This document shows, one piece after another, positions 54,591-63,512 of a DNA stretch of 64,000 bases. Position 1 is the stretch's first letter. Every line of letters starts with the position of its first letter. The position numbers and the translations under genes are program-made. Source of the stretch: Methanolinea sp. (GTDB lineage Archaea > Halobacteriota > Methanomicrobia > Methanomicrobiales > Methanospirillaceae); contig JALOPW010000005.1 in assembly GCA_025453675.1 (NCBI GenBank), positions 1 through 64,000 of the forward strand, written 5' to 3'. The notes under the pieces are model-generated. The model was not told the origin of the DNA, did not search any database, and saw nothing but the letters and a program-made list of their open reading frames with translations.

Positions 54591-54965
54591 CGTTCATTTC
54601 AACGCTGCATCGTTCATTTTTACTGAAGGACTCAATATCCCCTGGTACCTGTGATCGCCACACGGCTGAAACCAGAATCTCCAGCCAGATGCAGTAAGAA
54701 CTCCATTCATGCAGTCATAATCCCGGTTGTCCCGGTCTTCGAACAAGGGCGATATCCAGTTGCCGATGAAAAGGGAATGACAGATGGATGATTGGGAATA
54801 TTGGTAGAGAACCGCAAAATGAGGTTGTTCGATGAAGGAGTCAGAATGCGTTTGAGGGACCCGGGATTTCCTTCTGCCCGTACGAAACGGCAAGGGGAGA
54901 TAAAAGGCAAAGTCTTTTTCAGTTGGAAGGAACAGGAACAGTGTAAGGGTACGACAGGGAAGTGT

Positions 54966-55832
54966 ATGTTTTCTCGAATCCTATTTCCCACTGATTTCTC
55001 GGAATATGCAGCAAAGACACTTGAATGCATAGCCGGTTTTCCCGGAGCCAGGGACGTGATACTGCTGCATGTAATCAAAGAGACCTGGTCTCCCCGCGGT
55101 GGTGGCGAGATCGGAGGTGCACTGTTCCATAACGAAAAAAATACTCTCCGGGAAGAGAAGCACCATCTTGAGACACTCGGAGAGAACCTCAGGGTTACAT
55201 CGGTGGTAAAAATCTCATCCGATACAGCCGGAGCAATTATCCAGGCAGCTGAAGAGAATAACGTGTCCCTGATCGTGATCGGTGCACGCGGGAAGGGCAC
55301 CATGGAAGGGATTCTCCTTGGGAGCGTATCGAATGCAGTCCTCCGCCGCAGCAGGACCAGTGTCCTGATCATGCGCCATAAGATCACCAGGAGCCTGGAA
55401 GGAAAGAAGTATGAAATGTTCTGCCCGATGATCCTCTCAAAGGTCCTCTGCCCTGTTGATTTCTCCCGATTCTCTGAGAATGCGATTGCCGTGGTAAACG
55501 CGACACACGGGGTGGGAGAGGTTATCCTTCTCTACGTGGTATCACGCGGTGAGACCGAGGAGGAGATTGAGAATTGTTACGCGAAGGCAAAGGATCGGAT
55601 AGAGGCAATCCAGAGCAGGCTTGCAGCACAGGGTATCAATTCAAGGGCGATGGTGAGAAAGGGGAACCCTGCATCCGAGATCACGAAAGTTGCCGAGGAG
55701 GAGGATGTGTCGGTCATCTGGATGAGTTCCGTCGGAAAAGGCTGGTTCCGTGAGCTCCTGATCGGCAGTACTGCGGATGCGGTTGCAGTGAACGCTAGAC
55801 GGCCGGTGATCATCATCCGTTCGGCCCCATAA
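54966..55832 (+). CDS. Tandem universal stress protein (two UspA domains)
   Basis: The 288-aa protein consists of two UspA domains: MFSRILFPTDFSEYAAKTLECI... with the ATP-binding G-2x-G-9x-G-S motif (GARGKGTMEGILLGS), and SKVLCPVDFSRFSENAIAVV... whose motif starts with Ser (SSVGKGWFRELLIGS) and may bind nucleotide less well. The ATG at 54966 follows AGGGAAG; the upstream 58 codons of the track are not Usp-like. It lies between the two ATPase operons, which suggests but does not prove a regulatory link. Confidence 0.88.
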   Translation: MFSRILFPTDFSEYAAKTLECIAGFPGARDVILLHVIKETWSPRGGGEIGGALFHNEKNTLREEKHHLETLGENLRVTSVVKISSDTAGAIIQAAEENNVSLIVIGARGKGTMEGILLGSVSNAVLRRSRTSVLIMRHKITRSLEGKKYEMFCPMILSKVLCPVDFSRFSENAIAVVNATHGVGEVILLYVVSRGETEEEIENCYAKAKDRIEAIQSRLAAQGINSRAMVRKGNPASEITKVAEEEDVSVIWMSSVGKGWFRELLIGSTADAVAVNARRPVIIIRSAP

Positions 55833-56044
55833 ACAACATCGATGGAATTGGGGAGAATCTCTCACACGGGCATCATGAGGATAATGGATACAGCCCGGTA
55901 GAAACTACAAGTGGAATCCGATGGGCTGGACCCATCGACCATCCTGCGGGAGGGAACGGACAGGGGATCACCGGAATCACTTCCGGCTCACCATTTATCT
56001 CAGATTGTAATGGAAAAATGGATGGATATCCAGATTTGTTCGTC

Positions 56045-56500
56045 TCACGTGCCGAACCTGCCAAGAATACCCAGGGTAAATGCCATTACAAGTAACGCAA
56101 CGGTCTCGGTCATCCCCAGGACGATCATATAATTGCCGAATCCTTTTCCGGTCTCTCCCATGGCGTCACAGGCACAGGCGGCGCATTTACCCTGGAAATA
56201 TGCTGAGAGACCTATGGCCGCGCCACAAAAGGCTCCGATACCCCACAGGTAAATCCCCTGTGCGGCAAGGTCATACATCCTGTTCATCACGATCATGCCA
56301 TAGATCGTCTGGGTAAGCGGTGCACCAACAAACGCAACGAGCATGAAGGCTGCTGGTTTATTCTGGCTGTAATTCTTTTTCCATGCCCCTATTGCAGCCA
56401 TTCCGGCCGTTCCTGCTCCTGCGGCAGAACCGAGAGCGGCCAGGGCGAGCACCATACTCAATCCAAGGTCCTGAAATTGTGCCAGTAAGTTCGCATCCAT
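56045..56500 (-). CDS. ntpK: V-type ATPase K subunit, double hairpin, Na+-type ligands
   Basis: A 151-aa proteolipid with four helices, as in bacterial NtpK, not the 72-aa archaeal single hairpin. The carboxylate is in VLGMTETVALLVM (helix 4); helix 2 has GAPLTQTIYG, matching the Thr-Gln Na+ ligands of Enterococcus hirae NtpK, and helix 3 ends SAYFQGK, matching its Gln110. An unusual CAACACD follows in the loop. It is last in the operon E-DUF2764-A-B-D-I-K. Confidence 0.92.
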   Translation of the reverse strand: MDANLLAQFQDLGLSMVLALAALGSAAGAGTAGMAAIGAWKKNYSQNKPAAFMLVAFVGAPLTQTIYGMIVMNRMYDLAAQGIYLWGIGAFCGAAIGLSAYFQGKCAACACDAMGETGKGFGNYMIVLGMTETVALLVMAFTLGILGRFGT

Positions 56501-56515
56501 AATATCCTCCTGGTG

Positions 56516-58300
56516 TCACTCCTCTCTGAGCGGTTCGAAGGCCGTCCCGCTCCATATTACATTCGCGTGTCCGGAAAATTCGAGCACGTTCAGCCTGACG
56601 CCGTGCACGAGAACTGACATCGGTCCTAAAATGATGTTTAAGCCATGGCCGGTTATAAGAATTCCTACGCCTGCCACCAACGCAACAATCCCATCACCGA
56701 ATCCAAATGCCAGGGTGTTCGTTGTCTCTGCTATCGCCAGGGTTGCGAGGCCAACCGCGAAGAGGCGTATGTAGGAGATTACGTCAGTAAAATTGTTCAT
56801 GAGACTCAGCGCTACAGTTCCTAATCCAGTCCCGATCCCTTTCAGGACGTTTCGCTGGGGGTGAGTGAACAGAATTACGAGTATAATCCCTGATGCAATC
56901 AGCCATATCCCGAAGGGAGGGAATGCATCTCCCAGGATTAATGTCCTGGCGACGAAAAAAGCAGTCCAGAGCACACATATCCAGCCAATATCAGCAAATA
57001 ATGTCAGTGACGGAAATTTCAGTAGTGCTCTCCAGGAATGGGCTATGGACAGGTGCAGGGCTCCAAGGAAGAAACAGAACGTCTGCATGAAGCTGGTATC
57101 GTTTAACTGGGGAACAAGAGGCTTGTAACCGAGAGCCAGGAACCAGGCCTGGCCAAAGAAGGTACCGGTGAGAAGGCCCCATATGACTGCACAGGTTCCC
57201 AGGAGATAAAACAATACAAAAGTCGTCTTCATCCCGGCATTCTGTATCATCATCTTTTTCAGCACGAGTTTCTGCAATACCAGTGTAATCAGGATATATG
57301 CCAGCCCGTATCCGGCATCACCAATGAGAATGCCAAAAAAAATGCCGAAAAATATCAGGAAAAGGCAACTTACATCAAGTTCACGATACCCTGGGGTGAG
57401 TCCCAGGAGCCCGAGTACAGGGGTAATCAGACTGACCCATTTTGGATTGCGAATGAGCGTCGGCACCTCATCAACCTCCGTTGGTTCAGTTACCATGACA
57501 CCCCATCTCCGCTGTCTGGCTTCGTCAACCAGTTGCTCTTCCATGTCAAACGGGATGTACCCTGTCACATAACTGATTGCTCCCTCCCTGCCCATGCCGC
57601 TCAATACCTGCTGGAATTCAATCTCTTTCATAAGGTTTCTCTTTATTTCTAAGAGCGCCTCGTGAAAACGAGCGGATTTGAGAATTTCTTTTTTTATCAT
57701 CCCAACCGTATCAGTATTTTCAGCAAGCTGCGTTTTGAGTGCAGAAAGGCCCTGCTTTGGCGGGATGATCTCAGGAAACGGGCATTCGAACTGCCTGCGC
57801 GATATCGCGGCGCAATGGGCGATGTTGCCTGCGGTAAATATCGTTTTCACGATCACGTCATCGGGAAAATCTCCGATCTTCTTTTCCGGCACCTGGTAAA
57901 GCCCAAGAAATATACCGTGCTCTCTCAGGTGCCGTATCTGGTGGAGATCAACGTCTCCCCAGCGCTCCCACTCATTGATCTGACCGATGATCCCCCTGGA
58001 TGTGGACTCCAGCTGTTCGTGGCGCTTGCCCAGTTCGATGATGCGGTCTACAACCGGTTTCCAGTCGCCGCTGATCGCGTCCTGCGGTGGAATATTCTTC
58101 CCTGACTCCAGCACCTGGTTCAGGACATCAAACGAGGAATTGACGAGGGTCACTTTTTCCTGGAGCGCGGTTATATCCCTGCTCTCGGGCAGGTTCTGGT
58201 GCTCCACGTGCAGGACCCCCAATGTGCGCAACCGTGTGACCGTTGCTTTTGCGTCGCCGGTTTCAAAAAGGATAGTGGCTTTTTTCATCGGGACGATCAC
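56516..58300 (-). CDS. ntpI: V-type ATPase subunit I (a), bacterial type
   Basis: The 594-aa protein has an N-terminal soluble arm and about seven C-terminal membrane helices, including ILIGDAGYGLAYILITLVLQ and DVISYIRLFAVGLATLAIAET, the latter with the conserved Arg. It is shorter than the archaeal AtpI at 51654 and closer in look to those of spirochaetes and Bacteroidetes. It overlaps the D gene by 4 bp. Confidence 0.93.
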   Translation of the reverse strand: MIVPMKKATILFETGDAKATVTRLRTLGVLHVEHQNLPESRDITALQEKVTLVNSSFDVLNQVLESGKNIPPQDAISGDWKPVVDRIIELGKRHEQLESTSRGIIGQINEWERWGDVDLHQIRHLREHGIFLGLYQVPEKKIGDFPDDVIVKTIFTAGNIAHCAAISRRQFECPFPEIIPPKQGLSALKTQLAENTDTVGMIKKEILKSARFHEALLEIKRNLMKEIEFQQVLSGMGREGAISYVTGYIPFDMEEQLVDEARQRRWGVMVTEPTEVDEVPTLIRNPKWVSLITPVLGLLGLTPGYRELDVSCLFLIFFGIFFGILIGDAGYGLAYILITLVLQKLVLKKMMIQNAGMKTTFVLFYLLGTCAVIWGLLTGTFFGQAWFLALGYKPLVPQLNDTSFMQTFCFFLGALHLSIAHSWRALLKFPSLTLFADIGWICVLWTAFFVARTLILGDAFPPFGIWLIASGIILVILFTHPQRNVLKGIGTGLGTVALSLMNNFTDVISYIRLFAVGLATLAIAETTNTLAFGFGDGIVALVAGVGILITGHGLNIILGPMSVLVHGVRLNVLEFSGHANVIWSGTAFEPLREE

Positions 58301-58908
58301 ATTGCCACCTCTTCTGCATTTGCGGCTTCGATCTTCTTTTTGGCGATTTTACTCCGGCCTACAGCGTTGGTCATCTGGTCCCCGAGATGGATCTTTATCA
58401 GACGGATAGCCTCTTTTGCCTCCGGGATTTTCACTTTTTCAAACAGATTCACGCGTTGAGTGGTGATGCGCAGCTCATGGTTGAGAATTGATATTCCCTT
58501 TTCATAGACGCGGATCTCTTCAAGTACTGAGATCATCTCCCTCAATTCTTCCAGGCCCCTGTCCACCCAGGGGGGTGTTTGGAACAAGTCGTACTCTGCT
58601 GGTTCAAATTCTACCTGCACAAACACCGGGAGGTCAACACCAGCAACGTTCTTCCTTCCCGTGACGATATTTTTTGGCAGGAGCCATTCCCTGATACCGG
58701 GAGCCTCGATTAATAGTCCTGACCATTCTTCTGCGGCTTTCATCTTCAGGGACAGTGCATTCTTCATTCCTTTTAAAACGCCCTGCTGGTGCAGGATCTC
58801 GAGCTGCAATTGCTGTTTCTTCAGTTGCAGGGTGGGCAGGTACCTCTCGTACTGGCGCAACGCATCTCTTTGTCTTTTCAGCTCGCCCTGAGAGAGTTTA
58901 ATTTTCAT
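58297..58908 (-). CDS. ntpD: V-type ATPase subunit D, bacterial type
   Basis: A 203-aa coiled-coil shaft protein starting [31 protein letters not shown], which is the bacterial-type D signature and unlike the archaeal D at 45433. It overlaps the B gene by 11 bp. Confidence 0.92.
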   Translation of the reverse strand: MKIKLSQGELKRQRDALRQYERYLPTLQLKKQQLQLEILHQQGVLKGMKNALSLKMKAAEEWSGLLIEAPGIREWLLPKNIVTGRKNVAGVDLPVFVQVEFEPAEYDLFQTPPWVDRGLEELREMISVLEEIRVYEKGISILNHELRITTQRVNLFEKVKIPEAKEAIRLIKIHLGDQMTNAVGRSKIAKKKIEAANAEEVAM

Positions 58909-60202
58909 GTGTGCCTGGCCAATAGATATCTATCATCGATTTTTTGATCCCTGTCTCTTCAGGAGAGAAGCAATCGTGCAGGATCTCCCAGCCCAGATCC
59001 AGCGCTCTTTCGAGCGGAATATTGACCTTGAGAGACATCATTCTCTCCTCAAAGAGTCTTCCGTATTTCAGGAGCTTCATATCCCAGGCACTCATCTCAA
59101 AACCCATTGCCTGCTTTTCCAGTGTCTCCCGGTATTCGGCAAAGAGCTGGATCATGGTATCCATGATAATCCTGTGGTCGTCGCGGGTATTGGCGTTGAC
59201 CTGCTGTTTCAGACGGCTCAGGGATCCGAATGGTTCTATCACACCGTTTTTCAGGTAAAACTGCCCCTCGGTGATATAACCGGTATTGTCCGGGATCGGA
59301 TGCGTCACATCATCCCCCGGCATGGTGGTCACGGCCAGGATGGTTATCGAACCTGCAGTATCAAAGTCAACTGCCTTCTCATAACGCGCTGCAAGCTGGC
59401 TGTATAAATCACCGGGGTATCCTCTGTTGGAAGGGATCTGCTCCATGGTAATGGAAATGACTTTCAATGCATCGCAAAAATTGCTCATATCCGTCAACAA
59501 TACCAGCACCCGTTTTCCCGCCAGGGCAAAATTCTCAGCCACAGCCAGACTGATATCCGGGACAAGCAGGCACTCCACAATCGGATCTGCTGCGGTGTGC
59601 ATAAACACGATCGAACGGGAAAGTGCGCCATGTTCTTCCAGGGTATCCCTGATGAAGAGATAATCATCATACTTCAGGCCCATGCCGCCCAGGATGATGA
59701 TGTCCACTTCAGCCTGGGTTGCAATTCTTGCTAAAAGCTCATTATACGGCTCTCCGGCAATGGAGAATATCGGGAGTTTCTGGGATTCAACCAGGGAATT
59801 GAATACATCTATCATCGGTATACCGGTTCGAATCATCTTGTTCGGTATGATTCGTTTTACCGGATTGACCGGTGGACCGCCGATATCCACGAGATTATCG
59901 GCGAGTTCCGGCCCGTTGTCGAGGGGCCTTCCGCTCCCGCTAAAAATACGGCCTAAGAGAGTGTGACCGGTAGGGATCCGCATGGGGTGTCCTAAAAATC
60001 TTACCTTGTCACCAGTGGAAATACCACGGCTTCCCGCAAAAACCTGGAGGAATACTTTCTTCCTGTCAAGGCGGATCACCTGTGCCAGGGAGGTCCCGCG
60101 CCTGGTCATCACCTGGGCCATCTCCATATTGCCCACGTTCTCCGCCTCGACAGTGATGACGTCGCCGACAATCTGAGATATACTGGAATAGAATTTCTGC
60201 AT
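58898..60202 (-). CDS. ntpB: V-type ATPase subunit B, bacterial type
   Basis: The 434-aa protein has [21 protein letters not shown] in place of a P-loop, [18 protein letters not shown], and [22 protein letters not shown]. It is shorter than the archaeal B (465 aa). It is non-catalytic. The gene starts 1 bp after the A gene stop. Confidence 0.95.
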   Translation of the reverse strand: MQKFYSSISQIVGDVITVEAENVGNMEMAQVMTRRGTSLAQVIRLDRKKVFLQVFAGSRGISTGDKVRFLGHPMRIPTGHTLLGRIFSGSGRPLDNGPELADNLVDIGGPPVNPVKRIIPNKMIRTGIPMIDVFNSLVESQKLPIFSIAGEPYNELLARIATQAEVDIIILGGMGLKYDDYLFIRDTLEEHGALSRSIVFMHTAADPIVECLLVPDISLAVAENFALAGKRVLVLLTDMSNFCDALKVISITMEQIPSNRGYPGDLYSQLAARYEKAVDFDTAGSITILAVTTMPGDDVTHPIPDNTGYITEGQFYLKNGVIEPFGSLSRLKQQVNANTRDDHRIIMDTMIQLFAEYRETLEKQAMGFEMSAWDMKLLKYGRLFEERMMSLKVNIPLERALDLGWEILHDCFSPEETGIKKSMIDIYWPGTHEN

Positions 60203-60203
60203 G

Positions 60204-61940
60204 CTAACCTTTCATCATCCGCTCGCGCAAGAGCACCCTGATCTCCTGTTCGGTCCTTTCAAACTCTTCACTCCCCCAGGGAGCGGAGTTCCATCCCCTG
60301 AAAACCTGTCTCAGTTGCTGGAAGAAATGCAAAGCTGAATTCTTGTCCTCAAATGTGAAATCCGACTCAAAGATCCGGTAAATAAAATCAAACACGTATA
60401 CCTGCCGGTCCTTCGGAGTCGCTTCGTCAACGACGTCAAAGGCATTCTGCTGGAGGTAGACAAAATCAAAAAATTCTGCTTTCAGATAGTCTATGTAATC
60501 GGGAAGCGATGTCCCTTCTTCTCCGACCACCTTCATCATCTGCGACACATCGTTGCCCTTGCGCAGAATCTGCTGCCCCCGTTCTTTCTGGTTCTCATCA
60601 ATGAAACTCCTGTACTTGCTCCAGCTGATCAACGGGTCTATGGCCGGGTACCTGCGTGCATCGGAACGGCTGCGGGAAAGCCCGTGGAATGCGCCGACGA
60701 CTTTTAATGTTGCCTGGGTTACCGGTTCTTCAAAGTTGCCCCCAGCAGGACTGACCGCTCCCCCGATGGTGACCGAACCGGTCGATCCGTCATATAACCG
60801 TACCATACCTGACCTTTCGTAGAAAGAGGCGATGTGAGACTCCAGGTAGGCAGGGAACGCCTCTTCTCCCGGGATCTCTTCGAGCCGTCCTGACATCTCA
60901 CGCATGGCCTGGGCCCAACGGGAAGTGGAATCAGCAAGCAATAGTACGTGAAGACCCATCTGGCGGAAATATTCTGCGATGGTGACTGCCGTGTAGACGC
61001 TTGATTCTCGCGCCGCTACAGGCATGGAGCTGGTATTGCAGATGATTACGGTGCGATCGCTCAGGGGGCGGTTGGTTCTTGGGTCAATCAACGTGGGGAA
61101 TGTTTTTATCGTCTCGACAACCTCTCCCGCCCGCTCACCACACGCAGCGATAATGACGACGTCCGCATCGGCATGTCGGCTGGTGAGCTGTTGCAGCACT
61201 GTTTTCCCCGCTCCGAAAGGACCGGGGATGCAATATGTTCCCCCCCTGGCAACCGGAAAAAGCGAATCAATAAGGCGCATCTTGGTGACCAGCGGTTCAC
61301 CGGGTTTGAGCTTCTCGGCGTACGCTTTTATCGGGATCTTTACAGGCCAGTTCTGGCTCAAAAATACAGGATGGATCTTTCCGTGTGCGTCCTTCAAACG
61401 GGCGACAGCCTGGTGCTTGGTGAACGCGGCCGCATTTTCAACCGAGACGACCTCAAAAATTCCCTCCCAGGAGAAGGGAACCATGCAGTAGTGCTGAAAA
61501 ATATTCTCGTTCACGAATCCGATTTTATCGCCGGCACGCACCTGGTCCCCGGGTTGGACCAGCGGGGAAAAATCCCATGCCCGGGAATCAGAAAGCGCAT
61601 CGACATATACACCCCGTTTTAAGAAAAAGCCGCATTGTTTGGCAAGTTCCGGGAGAGGATTCTGCAGGCCATCGAATATCTGCCCGAGCATCCCTGGCCC
61701 GAGCTCGACCGAGAGGAGCTCGCCGGTAAACTCAACCTCCTCACCAATTTTCAGACTGCTGGTATCCTCATATACCTGCATCTCCGCCAAATTGCCGCGC
61801 ACGCGGATTATTTCAGACTTGAGACGCTCTTTTTCATGCAGAATATAGGCAACCTCGTTCTGCATGACCGGTGAATCGAAACTGACAGTCACCATGTTGC
61901 CGCCGATTTTTGTTATCCGGCCTCTTCGCGGTGAAGTCAT
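60204..61940 (-). CDS. ntpA: V-type ATPase catalytic subunit A, bacterial type
   Basis: The 578-aa protein has a P-loop [15 protein letters not shown], as in bacterial NtpA, catalytic Glu in [13 protein letters not shown] (instead of GERGNEM), and [22 protein letters not shown]. The Ala-Gly replacement in GERAGEV is typical of the spirochaete/Chlamydia/Bacteroidetes group. It directly abuts the DUF2764 gene. Confidence 0.95.
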   Translation of the reverse strand: MTSPRRGRITKIGGNMVTVSFDSPVMQNEVAYILHEKERLKSEIIRVRGNLAEMQVYEDTSSLKIGEEVEFTGELLSVELGPGMLGQIFDGLQNPLPELAKQCGFFLKRGVYVDALSDSRAWDFSPLVQPGDQVRAGDKIGFVNENIFQHYCMVPFSWEGIFEVVSVENAAAFTKHQAVARLKDAHGKIHPVFLSQNWPVKIPIKAYAEKLKPGEPLVTKMRLIDSLFPVARGGTYCIPGPFGAGKTVLQQLTSRHADADVVIIAACGERAGEVVETIKTFPTLIDPRTNRPLSDRTVIICNTSSMPVAARESSVYTAVTIAEYFRQMGLHVLLLADSTSRWAQAMREMSGRLEEIPGEEAFPAYLESHIASFYERSGMVRLYDGSTGSVTIGGAVSPAGGNFEEPVTQATLKVVGAFHGLSRSRSDARRYPAIDPLISWSKYRSFIDENQKERGQQILRKGNDVSQMMKVVGEEGTSLPDYIDYLKAEFFDFVYLQQNAFDVVDEATPKDRQVYVFDFIYRIFESDFTFEDKNSALHFFQQLRQVFRGWNSAPWGSEEFERTEQEIRVLLRERMMKG

Positions 61941-62480
61941 TTATCCTCGTGAATGCATGAGCGTATGTTCGAGCAGTTTTTTTGGATCCGCAGTGCGGAT
62001 GTTCTCCCAGCGGAGGAGTATCAGTAACTTATACGCATAGGTAATCAATGAATCCAAATCAAAATGATGGCCTGTTGCCAACATCTCCAGAGCCTTCCAC
62101 CGTATCTCGTCAAGGGCCATCTCTGCATCAAGGAGAGAAGGGTTGCTGGTCGCAGTCAATGCAACAGTGGTGAGTGATGAATCGCTGTACCACTCGGGAC
62201 GCAGATACAGCGCAGGCGGAGTATGTTTCCTGGTTGCGCGTACCTTTGCCAGCTCATTTCTCAAGGCAGTATCAAATTCTATCCATTTCTGGATGGTATT
62301 GTGTCTGTGGCGAGTTCCGGAATAGTGTTTGGGTTGAGGCAGGGTGCGTAACAGTTGAAAGTCCTGTTCCGGAATGAACTGGTGGCATATTTCAAGAAAC
62401 TGCTCGAAAGAAAATGGTGGTTTCATCCCAAAATGCAGCATGGGCAGGCTTGGAATCAGGTAAGGGTAAAAATCAACCAT
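61941..62480 (-). CDS. DUF2764 V-ATPase-associated protein
   Basis: This 179-aa protein starts MVDFYPYLIPSLPMLHFGMKPPFSFEQFLEIC, the DUF2764 signature. In bacterial V-ATPase operons this gene sits between E and A, as here, and probably takes the place of subunit C as the rotor adaptor; that role is inference. The usual YY/YPYL start and an all-helical body are present. Confidence 0.85.
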   Translation of the reverse strand: MVDFYPYLIPSLPMLHFGMKPPFSFEQFLEICHQFIPEQDFQLLRTLPQPKHYSGTRHRHNTIQKWIEFDTALRNELAKVRATRKHTPPALYLRPEWYSDSSLTTVALTATSNPSLLDAEMALDEIRWKALEMLATGHHFDLDSLITYAYKLLILLRWENIRTADPKKLLEHTLMHSRG

Positions 62481-62486
62481 TCTGTT

Positions 62487-63098
62487 TCATTCCTTCATTG
62501 ATTCCCGGAGAATTCTATTTAATTTCGGCTTGAGGTATGTGCCGATATATTCTGCAAGGCTCCTGTCGGAAAAATCGTAACAGGATTTACCGCTGTCAAA
62601 ACTAATGATGAACCCTCCCGAAATTTCTTCCGCAGGCCTTAAAATAATGTTTTTCTTCGTCTCTTCCTTGAGTCTGGAAAAATAATGTCTCTCAAGGACT
62701 TCCAGGTCCTCTTTTGTCAATAAAACCTCGATATTCTCATGTTCCCCCTCATTATATTGTCTGGCTATTGTGGATATAAGACCTGATAATACCTCGGGGG
62801 ATAAAGCCTGCCGGACATCGGGAACTATTATGCGCTCGAGCATGGCATTCATCTCATTCCTTAGCGAGAGGAGAAGATCCCTTCCTGCCTGAGCAAGTAA
62901 TGCCTTTTCCCGCTCCTCTTCCTGTTGAATTCTTTCTTGTGCGGCAGCAATAATCCTCTCTGCTTCGAGCCGTGAGGAAGCAATAATCTCGTCAGCTTTC
63001 TGCTTTGCGTGAGCCTCGATGTGTGTAGCTTTTTCCTCTGCAGCCTGTATCCCATCCTGATTTATTTTATCGATTAAATCTCTGATCTCCTCTGCCAT
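62487..63098 (-). CDS. ntpE: V-type ATPase subunit E, bacterial type
   Basis: A 203-aa stator subunit with an N-terminal coiled coil (EEIRDLIDKINQDGIQAAEE) and a C-terminal head (ISGGFIISFDSGKSCYDFSDRSLAEYI). The start MAEEIRD at 63098 follows GGAGGGTG. It is the first gene of the operon; no separate H-type stator partner or subunit F gene is seen, as in the bacterial group. Confidence 0.92.
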   Translation of the reverse strand: MAEEIRDLIDKINQDGIQAAEEKATHIEAHAKQKADEIIASSRLEAERIIAAAQERIQQEEEREKALLAQAGRDLLLSLRNEMNAMLERIIVPDVRQALSPEVLSGLISTIARQYNEGEHENIEVLLTKEDLEVLERHYFSRLKEETKKNIILRPAEEISGGFIISFDSGKSCYDFSDRSLAEYIGTYLKPKLNRILRESMKE

Positions 63099-63404
63099 AG
63101 GGCACCCTCCACTTTGTGAATGCATGGTAGGTTTGCATACACCACAGCTATAAATCCGATCTCTTCCTGCATCATCATTCCGGGGGCTTCAAAGAGTGAT
63201 AAGGGATTGAAAATACCACATATAAATCTTTGTAAATGGGAATTTTCATCTCTTGCCAGAACACCAACCGGAACGCGTGGGCATTCATTCCCGGCAACTC
63301 CCGCACATTGAAAGAAGGATAGGTTGCCCTGCATCCGGCATTTTTCCCATATATATATCGAATTCATTATGTCATTTTATGGTTCACATGATCAGGATTC
63401 AAGT
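63099..63404. other. Divergent promoter region, V-ATPase operon and symporter
   Basis: About 300 bp. The minus strand has GGATTTATAGC (63148-63157), placing the V-ATPase transcript start near 63126. On plus, CATATAAATC (63219-63228) and CCATATATATATCG (63347-63360) are TATA candidates; the second gives a start near 63380 and a 25-nt leader for the 35-aa peptide. Confidence 0.5.
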
Positions 63405-63512
63405 ATGTTCGGTCTACCATTGCTCACCATGTTCGCTGTTGGCGGCACTGTATTGCTCGTGGTGATTCTGCTCATCATCTGGGGACTTCGCTATCGGGTG
63501 ATTCTCCCATGA
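63405..63512 (+). CDS. 35-aa single-helix peptide preceding the symporter
   Basis: The peptide MFGLPLLTMFAVGGTVLLVVILL... has one membrane helix and a basic end (GLRYRVILP). Its TGA overlaps the symporter ATG by 4 bp (ATGA), so the two are coupled. CAGGAT lies 6-9 bp before the ATG at 63405. An in-frame ATG at 63369 would give 47 aa but would precede the likely transcription start. Short membrane accessory peptides in front of SSS symporters are known in other prokaryotes; this is likely one. Confidence 0.65.
   Translation: MFGLPLLTMFAVGGTVLLVVILLIIWGLRYRVILP

Larger units (their letters stand above)
54377..54965. other. A/T-rich divergent promoter region, atp operon and usp gene
   Basis: About 590 bp. 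It contains the minus-strand atp TATA box (54426-54436), a plus-strand TATA-like CTTTATAAATG (54525-54533), and an inverted repeat ACAGGGT ... ACCCTGT followed by TTTTTT (54546-54590). If the plus-strand TATA serves the usp gene, its leader would be about 410 nt. No ORF is supported. Confidence 0.45.

Noticed and set aside
54255-54626. 123-codon plus-strand ORF upstream of the usp gene
   Set aside because: It covers the A/T-rich atp promoter and TATA boxes and has no protein-like pattern.
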